Under the pieces are notes generated by a model. The model searched no databases, was not told the DNA's origin, and worked only from the letters and a program-made list of their open reading frames with translations. 64,000 bases of DNA. It comes from Nocardia puris (GTDB taxonomy: Bacteria; Actinomycetota; Actinomycetes; Mycobacteriales; Mycobacteriaceae). The translations under genes were made by a program, and so were the position numbers. This document shows, piece by piece, positions 24,609 to 33,217 of this stretch (positions are counted from its first letter, which is position 1; each line of letters starts with the position of its first letter). The stretch is from NCBI RefSeq assembly GCF_003315035.1, contig NZ_QNRE01000014.1, forward strand, positions 1 to 64,000, in the 5' to 3' direction.

Positions 24609-25951
24609 TCCTCGGTGCCTTCCAATCTCAAGACGCTGGTCACGGACGTGACGGACGCCATCTCCGCCAGGGCTGCGACGGTGTCCGCGAGCGCCGACTC
24701 CACGGCGTGGTGGGTCACCACGACCAGGCGCGCACCCTCGCCGTGTCCCTCTTGGCGGACCGTCGAGATGCTCACCCCGTGCTTGGCGAACTCGCCCGCC
24801 ACCTTCGCCAGCACGCCGGGACGGTCTTCGACCTGGAGGTTGACGTGATAGCGGGTGGGCGTGTCGCCGATCGGCGCGATCGGTAGCTCAGCATAAACCG
24901 ATTCGCCCGGAGCGCGGCCACCGTAGAACTTGTTGCGCGCGGCCATCACCAGATCGCCCAGCACCGCCGAGGCCGTCGGGGCGCCACCCGCGCCCTGGCC
25001 GTAGAACATCAGGCGGCCCGCGTTCTCGGCCTCCACGACCACCGCGTTGAACGCGCCCGACACCGCGGCCAGCGGATGCTTGCGCGGAATGAGCGCCGGG
25101 TAGACGCGCACCGACACCCGCTCCTTGCCGCCTTCTTCCGGCGAGGGCTCGCCCGCGACGCGCTCGCAGATGGCCAGCAGTTTGACCGTGCAGTTCACCG
25201 CGGACGCCGTCTCCAGGTCCTCGGCGGTGATCTTGGAGATGCCCTCGCGGTACACATCGGCCGCGGTCACGCGGGTGTGGAAGGCCAGCGAGGCCAGGAT
25301 CGCGGCCTTGGCGGCGGCGTCGTAGCCCTCCACGTCGGCGGTCGGATCGGCCTCGGCGTAGCCCAGCCGGGTGGCCTCGGCCAGGGTGGCCGAGTAGTCG
25401 GCGCCGGTCTCGTCCATGGCGGAGAGGATGAAGTTGGTGGTGCCGTTGACGATGCCCACCACGCGGTTCACCCGATCGCCCGACAGCGACTGGATCAGCG
25501 GGCGCACCACGGGGATCGCGCCGGCCACCGCGGCCTCGAAGTAGAGGTCGGCGCGATTGCGCTCGGCGGCGGCCGCCAGCTCGCCGGTGTAGTCGGCCAG
25601 CAGCGCCTTGTTGGCGGAAACCACGGATTTGCCCGCGTTCAGCGCGGCCAGGATCAGGCCGCGTGCCGGATCGATGCCGCCGATGACCTCGACGACCAGA
25701 TCCACGTCCTCGCGGGCGACCAGCGCCGCCGCGTCGGTGGTGAGCAGATCGGCGGGCAGGCCGCGATCCTTGTCGAGGCTGCGCACGGCCACGCCGCGCA
25801 GCACCACGGGGGCACCGACGCGCGAGCGCAGGTCGTCGGCGTGGTCGCGCAGGATGCGCACCACCTCGGTGCCGACGTTGCCCATGCCGAGCACCGCGAC
25901 GCCGATCGGGCGATCGTTACCCCAGGTCCCGTTCTTGGCCACTTCGGTCAT
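24605..25951 (-). CDS. hom: homoserine dehydrogenase
   Basis: Hom reduces aspartate semialdehyde to homoserine. The 448-residue protein has an N-terminal Rossmann motif (VAVLGMGNVGTEVVRIL), the catalytic domain with NGTTNFIL and GYAEADPTADVEGYDAAAK, and a C-terminal ACT domain (from about residue 365, NLQVEDRPGVLAKVAGEFA) that usually gives threonine feedback control. It overlaps lysA and thrC by 4 nt each. Confidence 0.97.
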   Translation of the reverse strand: MTEVAKNGTWGNDRPIGVAVLGMGNVGTEVVRILRDHADDLRSRVGAPVVLRGVAVRSLDKDRGLPADLLTTDAAALVAREDVDLVVEVIGGIDPARGLILAALNAGKSVVSANKALLADYTGELAAAAERNRADLYFEAAVAGAIPVVRPLIQSLSGDRVNRVVGIVNGTTNFILSAMDETGADYSATLAEATRLGYAEADPTADVEGYDAAAKAAILASLAFHTRVTAADVYREGISKITAEDLETASAVNCTVKLLAICERVAGEPSPEEGGKERVSVRVYPALIPRKHPLAAVSGAFNAVVVEAENAGRLMFYGQGAGGAPTASAVLGDLVMAARNKFYGGRAPGESVYAELPIAPIGDTPTRYHVNLQVEDRPGVLAKVAGEFAKHGVSISTVRQEGHGEGARLVVVTHHAVESALADTVAALAEMASVTSVTSVLRLEGTEE

Positions 25952-27372
25952 CCCTGTTCCACCTCCAGGCTCAGCAGATCCGCCACCGTCTCCCGGCGCA
26001 GCACCAGTCGCGGCTGCCCGTCGCGCACGGCGACGACCGCCGGACGGGTCAACTGGTTGTATCGGCTCGACATCGAGTAGCAGTACGCGCCCGTCGCGGC
26101 GACCGCGATCAGGTCACCCGGGCCCACATCGGCGGGCATCCAGGTGTCACGAATGACGATATCGCCGCTCTCGCAATGCTTTCCGACGACGCGCGCGACC
26201 ACCGCCGCGGACTCCGAGGACCGCGAGACCAGGCGGCAGTCGTAGTCGGCCTGGTACAGCGCGGGGCGGATGTTGTCGCTCATACCGCCGTCGACGCTGA
26301 CGTAGCGGCGGCGCAGGCCACCGTCGAGCGAGACGTCCTTGATGGTGCCGACCTCGTAGAGCGTGACGGTGCCGGGGCCGGCGATGGCGCGGCCCGGTTC
26401 CACCGCGATGGTGGGCACCGGCAGTCCGGCCCGGTCGGCCTCCTCGGCGACCAGGCGGCGCAGCTTGGCGGCGAACTCGTCCAGCGGCGGCGGATCGTCG
26501 TTGGGCAGGTACGAAATACCCAGTCCCCCACCGAGATCCAGAATGGCGATCTGGGCGGTGCGCTCCACGCCGAACTTGTCGATGGCCTCGCGCAGCAGGC
26601 CGAGCATGCGGCGCGCGGCGATCTCGAACCCGTCGATCTCGAAGATCTGCGAGCCGATGTGCGAGTGCAGGCCCACCAGGCGCAGGTTGTCGGCCTCGAA
26701 CACCCGCGCCAGCGCCTCCATGGCGTCGCCGCCGGCGATCGAGAAACCGAACTTCTGATCCTCGTGCGCGGTCGAAATGTATTCGTGCGTATGGGCTTCC
26801 ACGCCCACGGTGACGCGGACGAGCACGTCCTGCACCACCCCGGCGCGCCCCGCGACGGCCTCGAGCCGCTCGATCTCGTAGAGCGAGTCGACCACCACGT
26901 GACCCACGCCCGCCGCCACCGCGGCCTCGAGCTCGGGCACCGATTTGTTGTTGCCGTGCAACGCGATCCGCTCGGCCGGGAAGCCCGCGTTGAGCGCCAC
27001 GGCCAGCTCGCCGCCGGAGCAGACGTCCAGCGAGAGCCCTTCGTCGCGGATCCAGCGCGCCACCTCACCGCACAGGAACGCCTTCGAGGCGTAATGCACC
27101 TTGGCGCCCGGACCGAACGCGCGCACCATATCGCGGCAGCGGGTGCGGAAGTCGTCCTCGTCGATCACGAACAGCGGTGTGCCGAACCGCTCGGCGAGCT
27201 CGCGCACCGGCACACCGGCCAGGCGGACCTCGCCGTCTTCACCGCGAGAAGCGTTGCGCGGCCAGACGTTCGCGGGCAGATCGATCATCTGCTTCGGATC
27301 GGACGGCCGCTCCGGCAGGGTCGGCGCGTGGGGGATCTCGGCGTGCCTCGGTCCGGCGGGGTGCGCGCTCAT
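25948..27372 (-). CDS. lysA: diaminopimelate decarboxylase
   Basis: LysA decarboxylates meso-diaminopimelate to lysine. The 474-residue fold-III PLP enzyme has the PLP lysine at about residue 97 (HYASKAFL), the HIGSQ and GGGLGI segments, EPGRAI, and the cross-subunit motif GKHCESGDIV. The ATG at 27372 (MSAHPAGPRH) follows a strong GAGGAAGGA site about 6 nt upstream; an in-frame start further upstream lacks support. It leads the lysA-hom-thrC-thrB run and follows argS by 58 bp, the arrangement seen in mycobacteria. Confidence 0.96.
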   Translation of the reverse strand: MSAHPAGPRHAEIPHAPTLPERPSDPKQMIDLPANVWPRNASRGEDGEVRLAGVPVRELAERFGTPLFVIDEDDFRTRCRDMVRAFGPGAKVHYASKAFLCGEVARWIRDEGLSLDVCSGGELAVALNAGFPAERIALHGNNKSVPELEAAVAAGVGHVVVDSLYEIERLEAVAGRAGVVQDVLVRVTVGVEAHTHEYISTAHEDQKFGFSIAGGDAMEALARVFEADNLRLVGLHSHIGSQIFEIDGFEIAARRMLGLLREAIDKFGVERTAQIAILDLGGGLGISYLPNDDPPPLDEFAAKLRRLVAEEADRAGLPVPTIAVEPGRAIAGPGTVTLYEVGTIKDVSLDGGLRRRYVSVDGGMSDNIRPALYQADYDCRLVSRSSESAAVVARVVGKHCESGDIVIRDTWMPADVGPGDLIAVAATGAYCYSMSSRYNQLTRPAVVAVRDGQPRLVLRRETVADLLSLEVEQG

Positions 27373-27430
27373 CGGTCTTCCTTCCTCGCCGAACGCGCGG
27401 TACACGCGGACGGATTCGTCTTCTGGGTCA

Positions 27431-29089
27431 CTACATGCGCTCCGGCGCGCTCACACCGAGCAGGCCCAGGCCGTTGGCCAGCACCTGGCGGGTGGCCTTC
27501 ACCAGCTCGAGCCGGGCCGAGCCGAGCGGCGTCACCGGCTCGTCGCCCTTGGGCAGCACCCGCATGTCGTCGTCGGACTGGAACGGGTGGTAGGCCCCGG
27601 CCAGCTCCTCGAGGTAGCGCACCACGCGGTGCGGTTCGCGCATCTCGGCGGCGGTGGCCACCACCCGCGGGTACTCGCCGAGCGTGCGGATCAGCTCGCC
27701 CTCGCGGTCGGAGGTCATCAGCGCGAAATCCGGTGCCACGGAAGCGAAGTCGAACGCCGCCGAGTTGTCGATGATGCGGCTGGAGCGAGCGTGCGCGTAT
27801 TGCACGTAGTAGATGGGGTTCTCGTTGTTCTGCTTGGTCCACAGGTCGAGATCGATGTCGATGCTCGAGTTCACCGAGGACCGCACCAGCGAGTAGCGCG
27901 CCGCGTCCACACCGATCGCCTCGACCAGGTCGTCGAGGGTCACCACGGTGCCCGCGCGCTTGCTCATCCGCACGGCCGCACCGTCTTTCACCAGATTCAC
28001 CATCTGGCCGATCAGCACCTCGACGGTGTCGGGATCGTCGCCGAACGCGGCCGCGGCGGCCTTGAGCCGGCCGATGTAGCCGTGGTGGTCGGCGCCGAGC
28101 ATGTAGAGGCACAGGTCGAAGCCGCGGGCGCGCTTGTTCTGGAAGTAGGCGATGTCACCGGCGATGTAGGCGGACTTGCCGTCGCTCTTGATGACGACGC
28201 GGTCCTTGTCGTCGCCGTACTCGGTGGAGGCGATCCACCAGGCGCCGTCCTTCTCGTAGAGGTTGCCCGAGGCCTTCAGCTCCGCGACGGCCTTGTCCAC
28301 CGCGCCGGAGGCGAACAGCGAGCTCTCGTTGAAGTAGACGTCGAAGTCGGTGCCGAACTCGTGCAGCGTCTCCTTGATGTGGGCGAACATCAGCTCCACG
28401 CCCTCGCGCCGGAACACCTCGTGGCGCTCGTCCTCGGGCAGGTCGAGCACACCGGGGTTGTCGGCCACGACCCGCGACGCGATGTCCTCGATATAGGCGC
28501 CCGCGTACCCGTCCTCGGGGGTCGGCTCGCCGATCGCGGCCGCGACCAGGGAGTTGGCGAACCGGTCGATCTGCGCGCCGTGATCGTTGAAGTAGTACTC
28601 GCGCGTGACATCGGCGCCCTGCGCGGCCAGGATGCGGCCCAGCGCGTCGCCGACCGAGGCCCAGCGGGTGCCGCCCAGGTGGATCGGACCGGTCGGGTTC
28701 GCGGAGACGAACTCCAGATTGATCTTGGTACCCGCCAGCGCCTCGGCCCGGCCGTACGACTCGCCCGCGGCCAGGATCTTCTGCACGATCGCGCCCTGCG
28801 CGGCGGCCGCCAGCCGGATGTTCAGGAAGCCCGGACCCGCGACCTCGGCGGCCTCGATACCCTCGGCCGCGCCCAGCGCATCGGCCAGCCAGCCGGCCAG
28901 CTCGCGGGGATTCACTCCGGCCGGCTTGGCCACACGCATGGCCACATTCGTGGCATAGTCGCCGTGTTCGGGGTTGCGGGGACGCTCCACGGTGACCTCG
29001 TCGGGCAGGACCGCCGGGTCCAATCCACGTTCGACGAGCACCTTCGCCGCGGTGGCGTGAAGGAGATCTGCAAGGTCAGCTGGAGTCAC
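27431..29089 (-). CDS. argS: arginyl-tRNA synthetase
   Basis: ArgS charges tRNA-Arg. The 552-residue class Ia synthetase has the N-terminal Add1 domain, a HIGH-like motif in SANPTGPIHLGGTRW, the KMSKS-like motif VRMSKRAGTVVTLDDL, and the DALR anticodon-binding C-terminus ending in GLLGVSAPERM. It starts at 29089 and is divergent from the DUF3105 gene, with 111 bp between them that must contain promoters for both. Confidence 0.97.
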   Translation of the reverse strand: MTPADLADLLHATAAKVLVERGLDPAVLPDEVTVERPRNPEHGDYATNVAMRVAKPAGVNPRELAGWLADALGAAEGIEAAEVAGPGFLNIRLAAAAQGAIVQKILAAGESYGRAEALAGTKINLEFVSANPTGPIHLGGTRWASVGDALGRILAAQGADVTREYYFNDHGAQIDRFANSLVAAAIGEPTPEDGYAGAYIEDIASRVVADNPGVLDLPEDERHEVFRREGVELMFAHIKETLHEFGTDFDVYFNESSLFASGAVDKAVAELKASGNLYEKDGAWWIASTEYGDDKDRVVIKSDGKSAYIAGDIAYFQNKRARGFDLCLYMLGADHHGYIGRLKAAAAAFGDDPDTVEVLIGQMVNLVKDGAAVRMSKRAGTVVTLDDLVEAIGVDAARYSLVRSSVNSSIDIDLDLWTKQNNENPIYYVQYAHARSSRIIDNSAAFDFASVAPDFALMTSDREGELIRTLGEYPRVVATAAEMREPHRVVRYLEELAGAYHPFQSDDDMRVLPKGDEPVTPLGSARLELVKATRQVLANGLGLLGVSAPERM

Positions 29090-29200
29090 GAGTCTCTATC
29101 CTATGGTCTGGGCAGGTGTACGCCGACGGGCGGGCACCGCCGCGGACCCGTCCGTAACGAACGACACAGCCGTTCACCACATCGAGAGAGCAACGGAGCA

Positions 29201-30109
29201 ATGCCGAGTAGCAAGAACGCGTCGAAGTCGGCCAAGGCCGTCCGCGCCGCCGGAAAGAGCTCCCCTTCCGGCCGGAAGGGCGGTGGCAAGGGGCAGCTGA
29301 CCACGAAACGGCAGGTCCCCTGGCTGGCCATCGGCGCGGGCGCGGTGATCGTCGCGTTGATCGGCGCCCTCGCGTACAACCTGGTGCCCAAGTATCAGGA
29401 GCAGGCCGAGCTGGAGCGGTTCACGCCCAGCGCGGAACGCCAGGACCCCTCCGATCAGATCGCGGGCGTGACGAAGGTCGACTACGCCTCGGGCGCGGGC
29501 AAGCACGTCACCGAGATCCAGCGCGTCGCCTACGACCAGACGCCGCCGTTCGGCGGGCCGCACGATCAGGCCTGGGCCGACTGCACCGGCGTGGTGTACG
29601 GCAAGCCGATCCGCACCGAGAACGCGGTGCACTCGCTCGAGCACGGCGCCGTGTGGATCACCTACAACCCCGACAAGGTGAGCTCCGACGGTGTCGACGC
29701 GCTGGCCAAGCGCGTGGAGGGCAAGCAGTACACCTTCATGTCGCCCTACCCGGGCCAGGAGTCGCCGGTGTCGTTGCAGTCGTGGGGCCACCAGCTGAAG
29801 CTGGACAACCCCGACGACGAGCGGATCAACCAGTTCATCACCGCGCTGCGCCAGAACCAGTACACCTACCCCGAGGTCGGCGCGGCGTGCTCCAACCCGT
29901 ACTTCGACCGGGAGAACCCGGCGCCGTTCGATCCCACCCCGCCCGGACCCGACGCCATCCCGATGGACGGCGGTGACATCGTCGCCGATCCCGCCGAGCT
30001 CGGTGGCGTGCCGAACATCCCGGGCGTGCCGAGCATTCCCGGCCTGCCGGGCGCGCCGGGCGCGCCGGTGATCCCGGAGACCCCGCCCACCGAGGGGGCG
30101 ACCGAGTAG
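29201..30109 (+). CDS. DUF3105 membrane-anchored protein
   Basis: The 302-residue protein has a basic Lys/Ser-rich N-terminus, one transmembrane helix (about residues 42-62) and an extracytoplasmic DUF3105 domain. The domain contains the family core GGPHDQAWADCTGVVYG and AVHSLEHGAVWITYNP, with conserved His and Cys residues. A Pro/Gly/Ile-rich tail with IPG-type repeats ends the protein. The function of DUF3105 is not known; the conserved His residues suggest metal binding. It starts at the ATG at 29201 and shares one nucleotide with the DUF305 gene downstream, so the two are translated together. Confidence 0.87.
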   Translation: MPSSKNASKSAKAVRAAGKSSPSGRKGGGKGQLTTKRQVPWLAIGAGAVIVALIGALAYNLVPKYQEQAELERFTPSAERQDPSDQIAGVTKVDYASGAGKHVTEIQRVAYDQTPPFGGPHDQAWADCTGVVYGKPIRTENAVHSLEHGAVWITYNPDKVSSDGVDALAKRVEGKQYTFMSPYPGQESPVSLQSWGHQLKLDNPDDERINQFITALRQNQYTYPEVGAACSNPYFDRENPAPFDPTPPGPDAIPMDGGDIVADPAELGGVPNIPGVPSIPGLPGAPGAPVIPETPPTEGATE

Positions 30110-30816
30110 TGACCGGCGAATCCGGCACCGAGACCGGCTCGGACCACGCGTCCGATCCGGGTCCGCGGGGGCAGCGCACGGCGCTGCTGGTGCTCGGCGT
30201 GATCGGGGCCATCCTGATCGGTTTCGCGATCGGCACCCTGGTGCGGTTGCCGCTGGACGGCCGCGCCGAACCCGACCCGAGCCCCGTCGACGTCGGCTTC
30301 CTCCAGGACATGTCCGTGCACCACGCGCAGGCGGTCGAGATGGCGGGCATCGCGCTGCTGCGCTCCACCGACAACGAGGTGCGCAGGCTGGCCTACGACA
30401 TCATGACCACCCAGCAGAACCAGGTCGGCCGCATGCAGGGCTGGTTGCAGATCTGGGACCAGCCCGCCCAGAGCGTCGAGGGGTTCATGGGCTGGATGAG
30501 CGAATCCGGCGGGCACCACGGTGGCGGCTCGGCCGGGCACTCCGGCCCGGTGTCGGCCATGCCCGGCATGGCGTCGGCGCAGGAGCTGGCCGCGCTGCGG
30601 CAGGCGAACCCGCCCGAGATCGACACCCTGTTCCTGAGCCTGATGCTGCGCCACCACCAGGGCGGCATCCCCATGGCCGACTACGGGGCCCAGCACGCGT
30701 CCACCACCGCGGTGCGCACCCTCGCCGCGCGGATGTCCGAAACCCAGCAGGCCGAATCCGCCCTGCTGACCACCCTGCTCACCAACCGCGGCGGCACCCC
30801 CCTCCCCCTCGAATGA
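30109..30816 (+). CDS. DUF305 membrane-anchored protein
   Basis: The 235-residue protein has a transmembrane helix at about residues 25-45 and an external DUF305 (ferritin-like) domain with two characteristic His motifs, SVHHAQAVEMA and LMLRHHQGGIPMA. A His/Gly/Met-rich stretch (GGHHGGGSAGHSG and several Met) lies between them and suggests metal, possibly copper, binding. The GTG at 30109 overlaps the preceding stop codon. DUF305 proteins are linked with copper handling in some bacteria; this is inference here. A canonical terminator follows. Confidence 0.87.
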   Translation: MTGESGTETGSDHASDPGPRGQRTALLVLGVIGAILIGFAIGTLVRLPLDGRAEPDPSPVDVGFLQDMSVHHAQAVEMAGIALLRSTDNEVRRLAYDIMTTQQNQVGRMQGWLQIWDQPAQSVEGFMGWMSESGGHHGGGSAGHSGPVSAMPGMASAQELAALRQANPPEIDTLFLSLMLRHHQGGIPMADYGAQHASTTAVRTLAARMSETQQAESALLTTLLTNRGGTPLPLE

Positions 30817-30821
30817 CCACC

Positions 30822-30857
30822 TGGCGGGCCGGAACCCCCCGGCCCGCCACCCTTTTT
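30822..30857 (+). terminator. intrinsic terminator after the DUF305 gene
   Basis: TGGCGGGCCGG (30822-30832) pairs perfectly with CCGGCCCGCCA (30839-30849) around a 6-nt loop, followed by CCC and TTTTT (30853-30857). This is the most canonical terminator in the window. Confidence 0.9.
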
Positions 30858-30926
30858 GGCGTCCGCCAACCCGATGCGATACGCTGACCCGGCCCGATCG
30901 GACACTCTCCGACCGAGCCCTATCCC

Positions 30927-30999
30927 GCCCTCGTAGCTCAGGGGATAGAGCGTCTGCCTCCGGAGCAGAAGGCCGCAGGTTCGAATCCTGCCGAGGGCA
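30927..30999 (+). tRNA. tRNA-Arg (anticodon CCG)
   Basis: A full cloverleaf can be folded. The acceptor GCCCTCG pairs with CGAGGGC, the D-arm is GTAGCTCAGGGGATAGAGC, and the anticodon stem TCTGC/GCAGA holds the loop CTCCGGA with anticodon CCG at 30960-30962. The T-arm is GCAGG-TTCGAAT-CCTGC. The discriminator is A and CCA is not encoded. A 14-bp hairpin terminator follows. Confidence 0.97.
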
Positions 31000-31008
31000 C
31001 AGTTGAGA

Positions 31009-31045
31009 AAGAGCCCCTGACCTGTTCGAGCGGTCAGGGGCTCTT
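31009..31045 (+). terminator. terminator of tRNA-Arg
   Basis: AAGAGCCCCTGACC (31009-31022) and GGTCAGGGGCTCTT (31032-31045) form a perfect 14-bp stem with a 9-nt loop, just after the tRNA. Confidence 0.85.
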
Positions 31046-31477
31046 CTCGTCTATGCCGTCAGTCGGCGTCTCAGGCCAGTTGGCACGACTTCTCAGACAG
31101 GTGCGCCCGAACCCAGCTGCTACCGCGACCTGCACCCATCCGTCCTCGGTCCCATCAAAGACATTGGATTGGGCCGGTTTTCGCGAATCGCACAGTCAAT
31201 CTCCTCGATCGACAGCCGCCAGAGCCTCGCGGGCGACCTCGGGATAGCGGCGGATTGCGGCAGCGGCACGAGCTCACCGACGGTACAAGGCGTGCACTGG
31301 CACGCTCGAACGCTCGGATCAGCGTGTTGCCGAGCGTCTGACGCGACGACGGACCGGGCCATCCTCAGAGCATCAGAGTGATCTGGGTCACTCTTTCGGA
31401 AGTGTGTCGAAAGCGCCCCCGCGGCTCCGACCTCCTGGTGAACGAGCCCACAAGGGGCCAGAACGGAGGAGTAAATC
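31046..31477. other. gene-poor region after tRNA-Arg
   Basis: No recognisable gene. Open frames exist on both strands (the longest about 119 codons on the minus strand) but none has a clear ribosome-binding site or family resemblance. Base composition looks less GC-rich than the flanks. At 31375-31394 there is a palindrome AGAGTGA-N6-TCACTCT, about 85 bp before the reductase start codon. The location beside a tRNA gene would suit a remnant of an old integration, but no integrase or att repeat was found. Confidence 0.4.
31375..31394. promoter_or_regulatory. palindrome upstream of the DHFR-like gene
   Basis: Two perfect 7-bp arms, AGAGTGA and TCACTCT, are separated by TCTGGG. The position 84 bp before the ATG at 31478 is compatible with an operator; the regulator is not identified. 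Confidence 0.4.
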
Positions 31478-32074
31478 ATGGGTCAGGTCATTTCGAATCT
31501 GTCGATGTCGCTGGACGGGTTCATCGAGGATGCCGACGGCAGCGTGGACAGGTTGTTCGAGTGGTACACGGCGGGGCCGGTCGAGACGGACTCGGCCAAC
31601 GAGCGCATCTCGTATCGGCAGTCCGAGGAGGATGTCGAATCCTTCCAGGAGATCGTCGGCCGGATCGGCGCGCTGATCGCCGGCCGCAGGCTGTTCGATG
31701 TGGCGAGCGGGTGGAACGGTATGCACCCGACCGGCGTACCGGTCGTCGTGGTGACCCATCACCCGCCGACCGCCGACGAATTCCCTTACCCCGAAGCGCC
31801 TTTCACCTTCGTCACCGACGGCGTCGCGAACGCGATAGAGCGCGCGAAGGAACTGGCGGGCGACAAGGACGTGGTGATCGCGAGCCCGGACATCGCCCGG
31901 CAGGCCTTGGACGCGGAGCTGCTGGACGTGATCACCGTCGACCTGGTGCCCTACCTCCTCGGTTCCGGTACACCGTATTTCGCGAATCTCGCCGAGAAGC
32001 AGATCCGCCTCGACAACCCGGTCGTCCGGCCCGGCAATCGCGTCACGCACCTCAGCTATCGGGTGCTGTACTGA
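31478..32074 (+). CDS. dihydrofolate reductase family protein (RibD C-terminal type)
   Basis: The 198-residue protein matches the RibD C-terminal/DHFR-like fold: the start MGQVISNLSMSLDGFIEDADG, the middle LIAGRRLFDVASGW, then VVVVTHHPP, and late IDLVPYLLG-type residues (VDLVPYLLGSGTPYF). Such small NADPH-dependent reductases are not true folate enzymes; substrates are usually unknown. A strong GGAGGAG site lies about 7 nt before the ATG. It stands alone, convergent with the ECF sigma gene 49 bp away. Confidence 0.9.
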   Translation: MGQVISNLSMSLDGFIEDADGSVDRLFEWYTAGPVETDSANERISYRQSEEDVESFQEIVGRIGALIAGRRLFDVASGWNGMHPTGVPVVVVTHHPPTADEFPYPEAPFTFVTDGVANAIERAKELAGDKDVVIASPDIARQALDAELLDVITVDLVPYLLGSGTPYFANLAEKQIRLDNPVVRPGNRVTHLSYRVLY

Positions 32075-32123
32075 ATTGCCAACGGGGAGTAGCCAATATC
32101 GCCCAGCTCGGCCCCGACGCCGT

Positions 32124-33053
32124 TCACCGCCGCTCGGGCGCGTTTGCGACAGCGCGGTCCGCGCGGGGATTGACCCGGGTCAGCTTCTCCGGATTGCTCA
32201 CGGCGTAGATGTGCCGGATCTGCTCCGTCTCGGGGTCGATCTCGAGCACACCTACCCCGTACGGCTTTCCGTTCAGTAGGGCGACGAGGGACAACTCACC
32301 GTTGACGTAGTCCGGATAGATGTCGAGCGCGCCCGCGGTCTTGGCGTAGAACGGCCCACCGGTGAGGAGGCGGGCGACCTTCGCTGCGCCGTGGATGGGC
32401 CGCAGGGCCGACTGCGTCCGGCCGCCGCCGTCCGAGAGGAACGTGACGTCCGGGGCCAGCAGTCGCAGTAACGCGTCCAGATCACTGCCGAGCTGCGCCT
32501 CCAAGAACTGCTCGGTCACCCGCCGCTGCACGGCCGGGTCGGCCCGGAACCGCGGTCGGCGCGCCTGCACGTGGGACCGGGCCCGGTGCGCGAGCTGGCG
32601 CACGGCGGCGGGCTCGCGCCCGATCATGGCGGCGATCTCGGTGTGCGGATACCCGAACACCTCGTTGAGCACGAAGACCGCGCGCTCGAGCGGCGTCAGC
32701 GTCTCCAGCACCACCAGCATCGCCAGGGAGACGGCTTCGGTGCGCACGGCCGGATCGTCGCCGTCCTCATCGGTGATCAGCGGCTCGGGCAACCACGGGC
32801 CGACGTAGGTCTCGCGCCTGCGGGCGATATCGGCCTGTCGGGACAGCGCGGCGTTGATCGCCACCCGCACCAGGTAGGCGCGCGGGTTGGTGATCTCGGG
32901 GGCGCCGGGTCGCCGCCGCGGCATCCACGACAGCCAGGTCTCCTGCAGCACGTCCTCGGTGTCGGCGACGGTGCCGAGCAGGTTGTAGACCAGGGCGAAC
33001 AGCAGTTCGCGGTGTTCGGCGAACTCTCGGGTCGCCGGGTCGGGATCGGTCAC
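32124..33053 (-). CDS. ECF41-type RNA polymerase sigma factor (SigJ-like)
   Basis: The 309-residue protein has sigma region 2 (residues about 15-80, YNLLGTVADTEDVLQETWL), sigma region 4 (about 110-165, HTEIAAMIGREPAAVRQLAH), and a C-terminal SnoaL-like domain. That domain carries the two motifs typical of ECF41 factors, DGGGR and NPEKL; in characterised members it modulates sigma activity in place of an anti-sigma factor. The GTG at 33053 has AGGAGG 5 nt upstream. It diverges from the MMPL gene; the usual ECF41 partner (an oxidoreductase, epimerase or carboxymuconolactone decarboxylase-like gene) is not adjacent. Confidence 0.9.
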   Translation of the reverse strand: MTDPDPATREFAEHRELLFALVYNLLGTVADTEDVLQETWLSWMPRRRPGAPEITNPRAYLVRVAINAALSRQADIARRRETYVGPWLPEPLITDEDGDDPAVRTEAVSLAMLVVLETLTPLERAVFVLNEVFGYPHTEIAAMIGREPAAVRQLAHRARSHVQARRPRFRADPAVQRRVTEQFLEAQLGSDLDALLRLLAPDVTFLSDGGGRTQSALRPIHGAAKVARLLTGGPFYAKTAGALDIYPDYVNGELSLVALLNGKPYGVGVLEIDPETEQIRHIYAVSNPEKLTRVNPRADRAVANAPERR

Positions 33054-33105
33054 GGTGGCCTCCTGGTGACGGTGTCGATCATAGGAGTGCCCTCGGGGCG
33101 CTAAG

Positions 33106-33151
33106 TGTGACAAACGGCCCGATTGTGTGATGCGCATCGCACACTGTCACG
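33106..33151. promoter_or_regulatory. divergent regulatory region with palindrome and TGTCAC elements
   Basis: Between the sigma gene (start 33053) and the MMPL gene (start 33218) there is a 20-bp near-palindrome TGTGTGATGCGCATCGCACA (33124-33143, one mismatched pair). TGTCACA lies on the minus strand (33106-33112) and TGTCACG on the plus strand (33145-33151), pointing outwards. TGTCACA is the reported -35 element of ECF41 promoters, but I do not find the matching CGTC -10 at the expected distance on either side. Confidence 0.45.
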
Positions 33152-33217
33152 TTCGGGGCCCCTCCGGACTCCCATTCGTATCGCCGCGACTTCGCGGTGG
33201 GACTGGAGGAGGCAGCC

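Noticed and set aside
31120..31479. 119-codon minus-strand frame between tRNA-Arg and the DHFR-like gene
   Set aside because: No ribosome-binding site, no recognisable domain, and it overlaps the probable promoter and palindrome of the reductase gene. It was not annotated.
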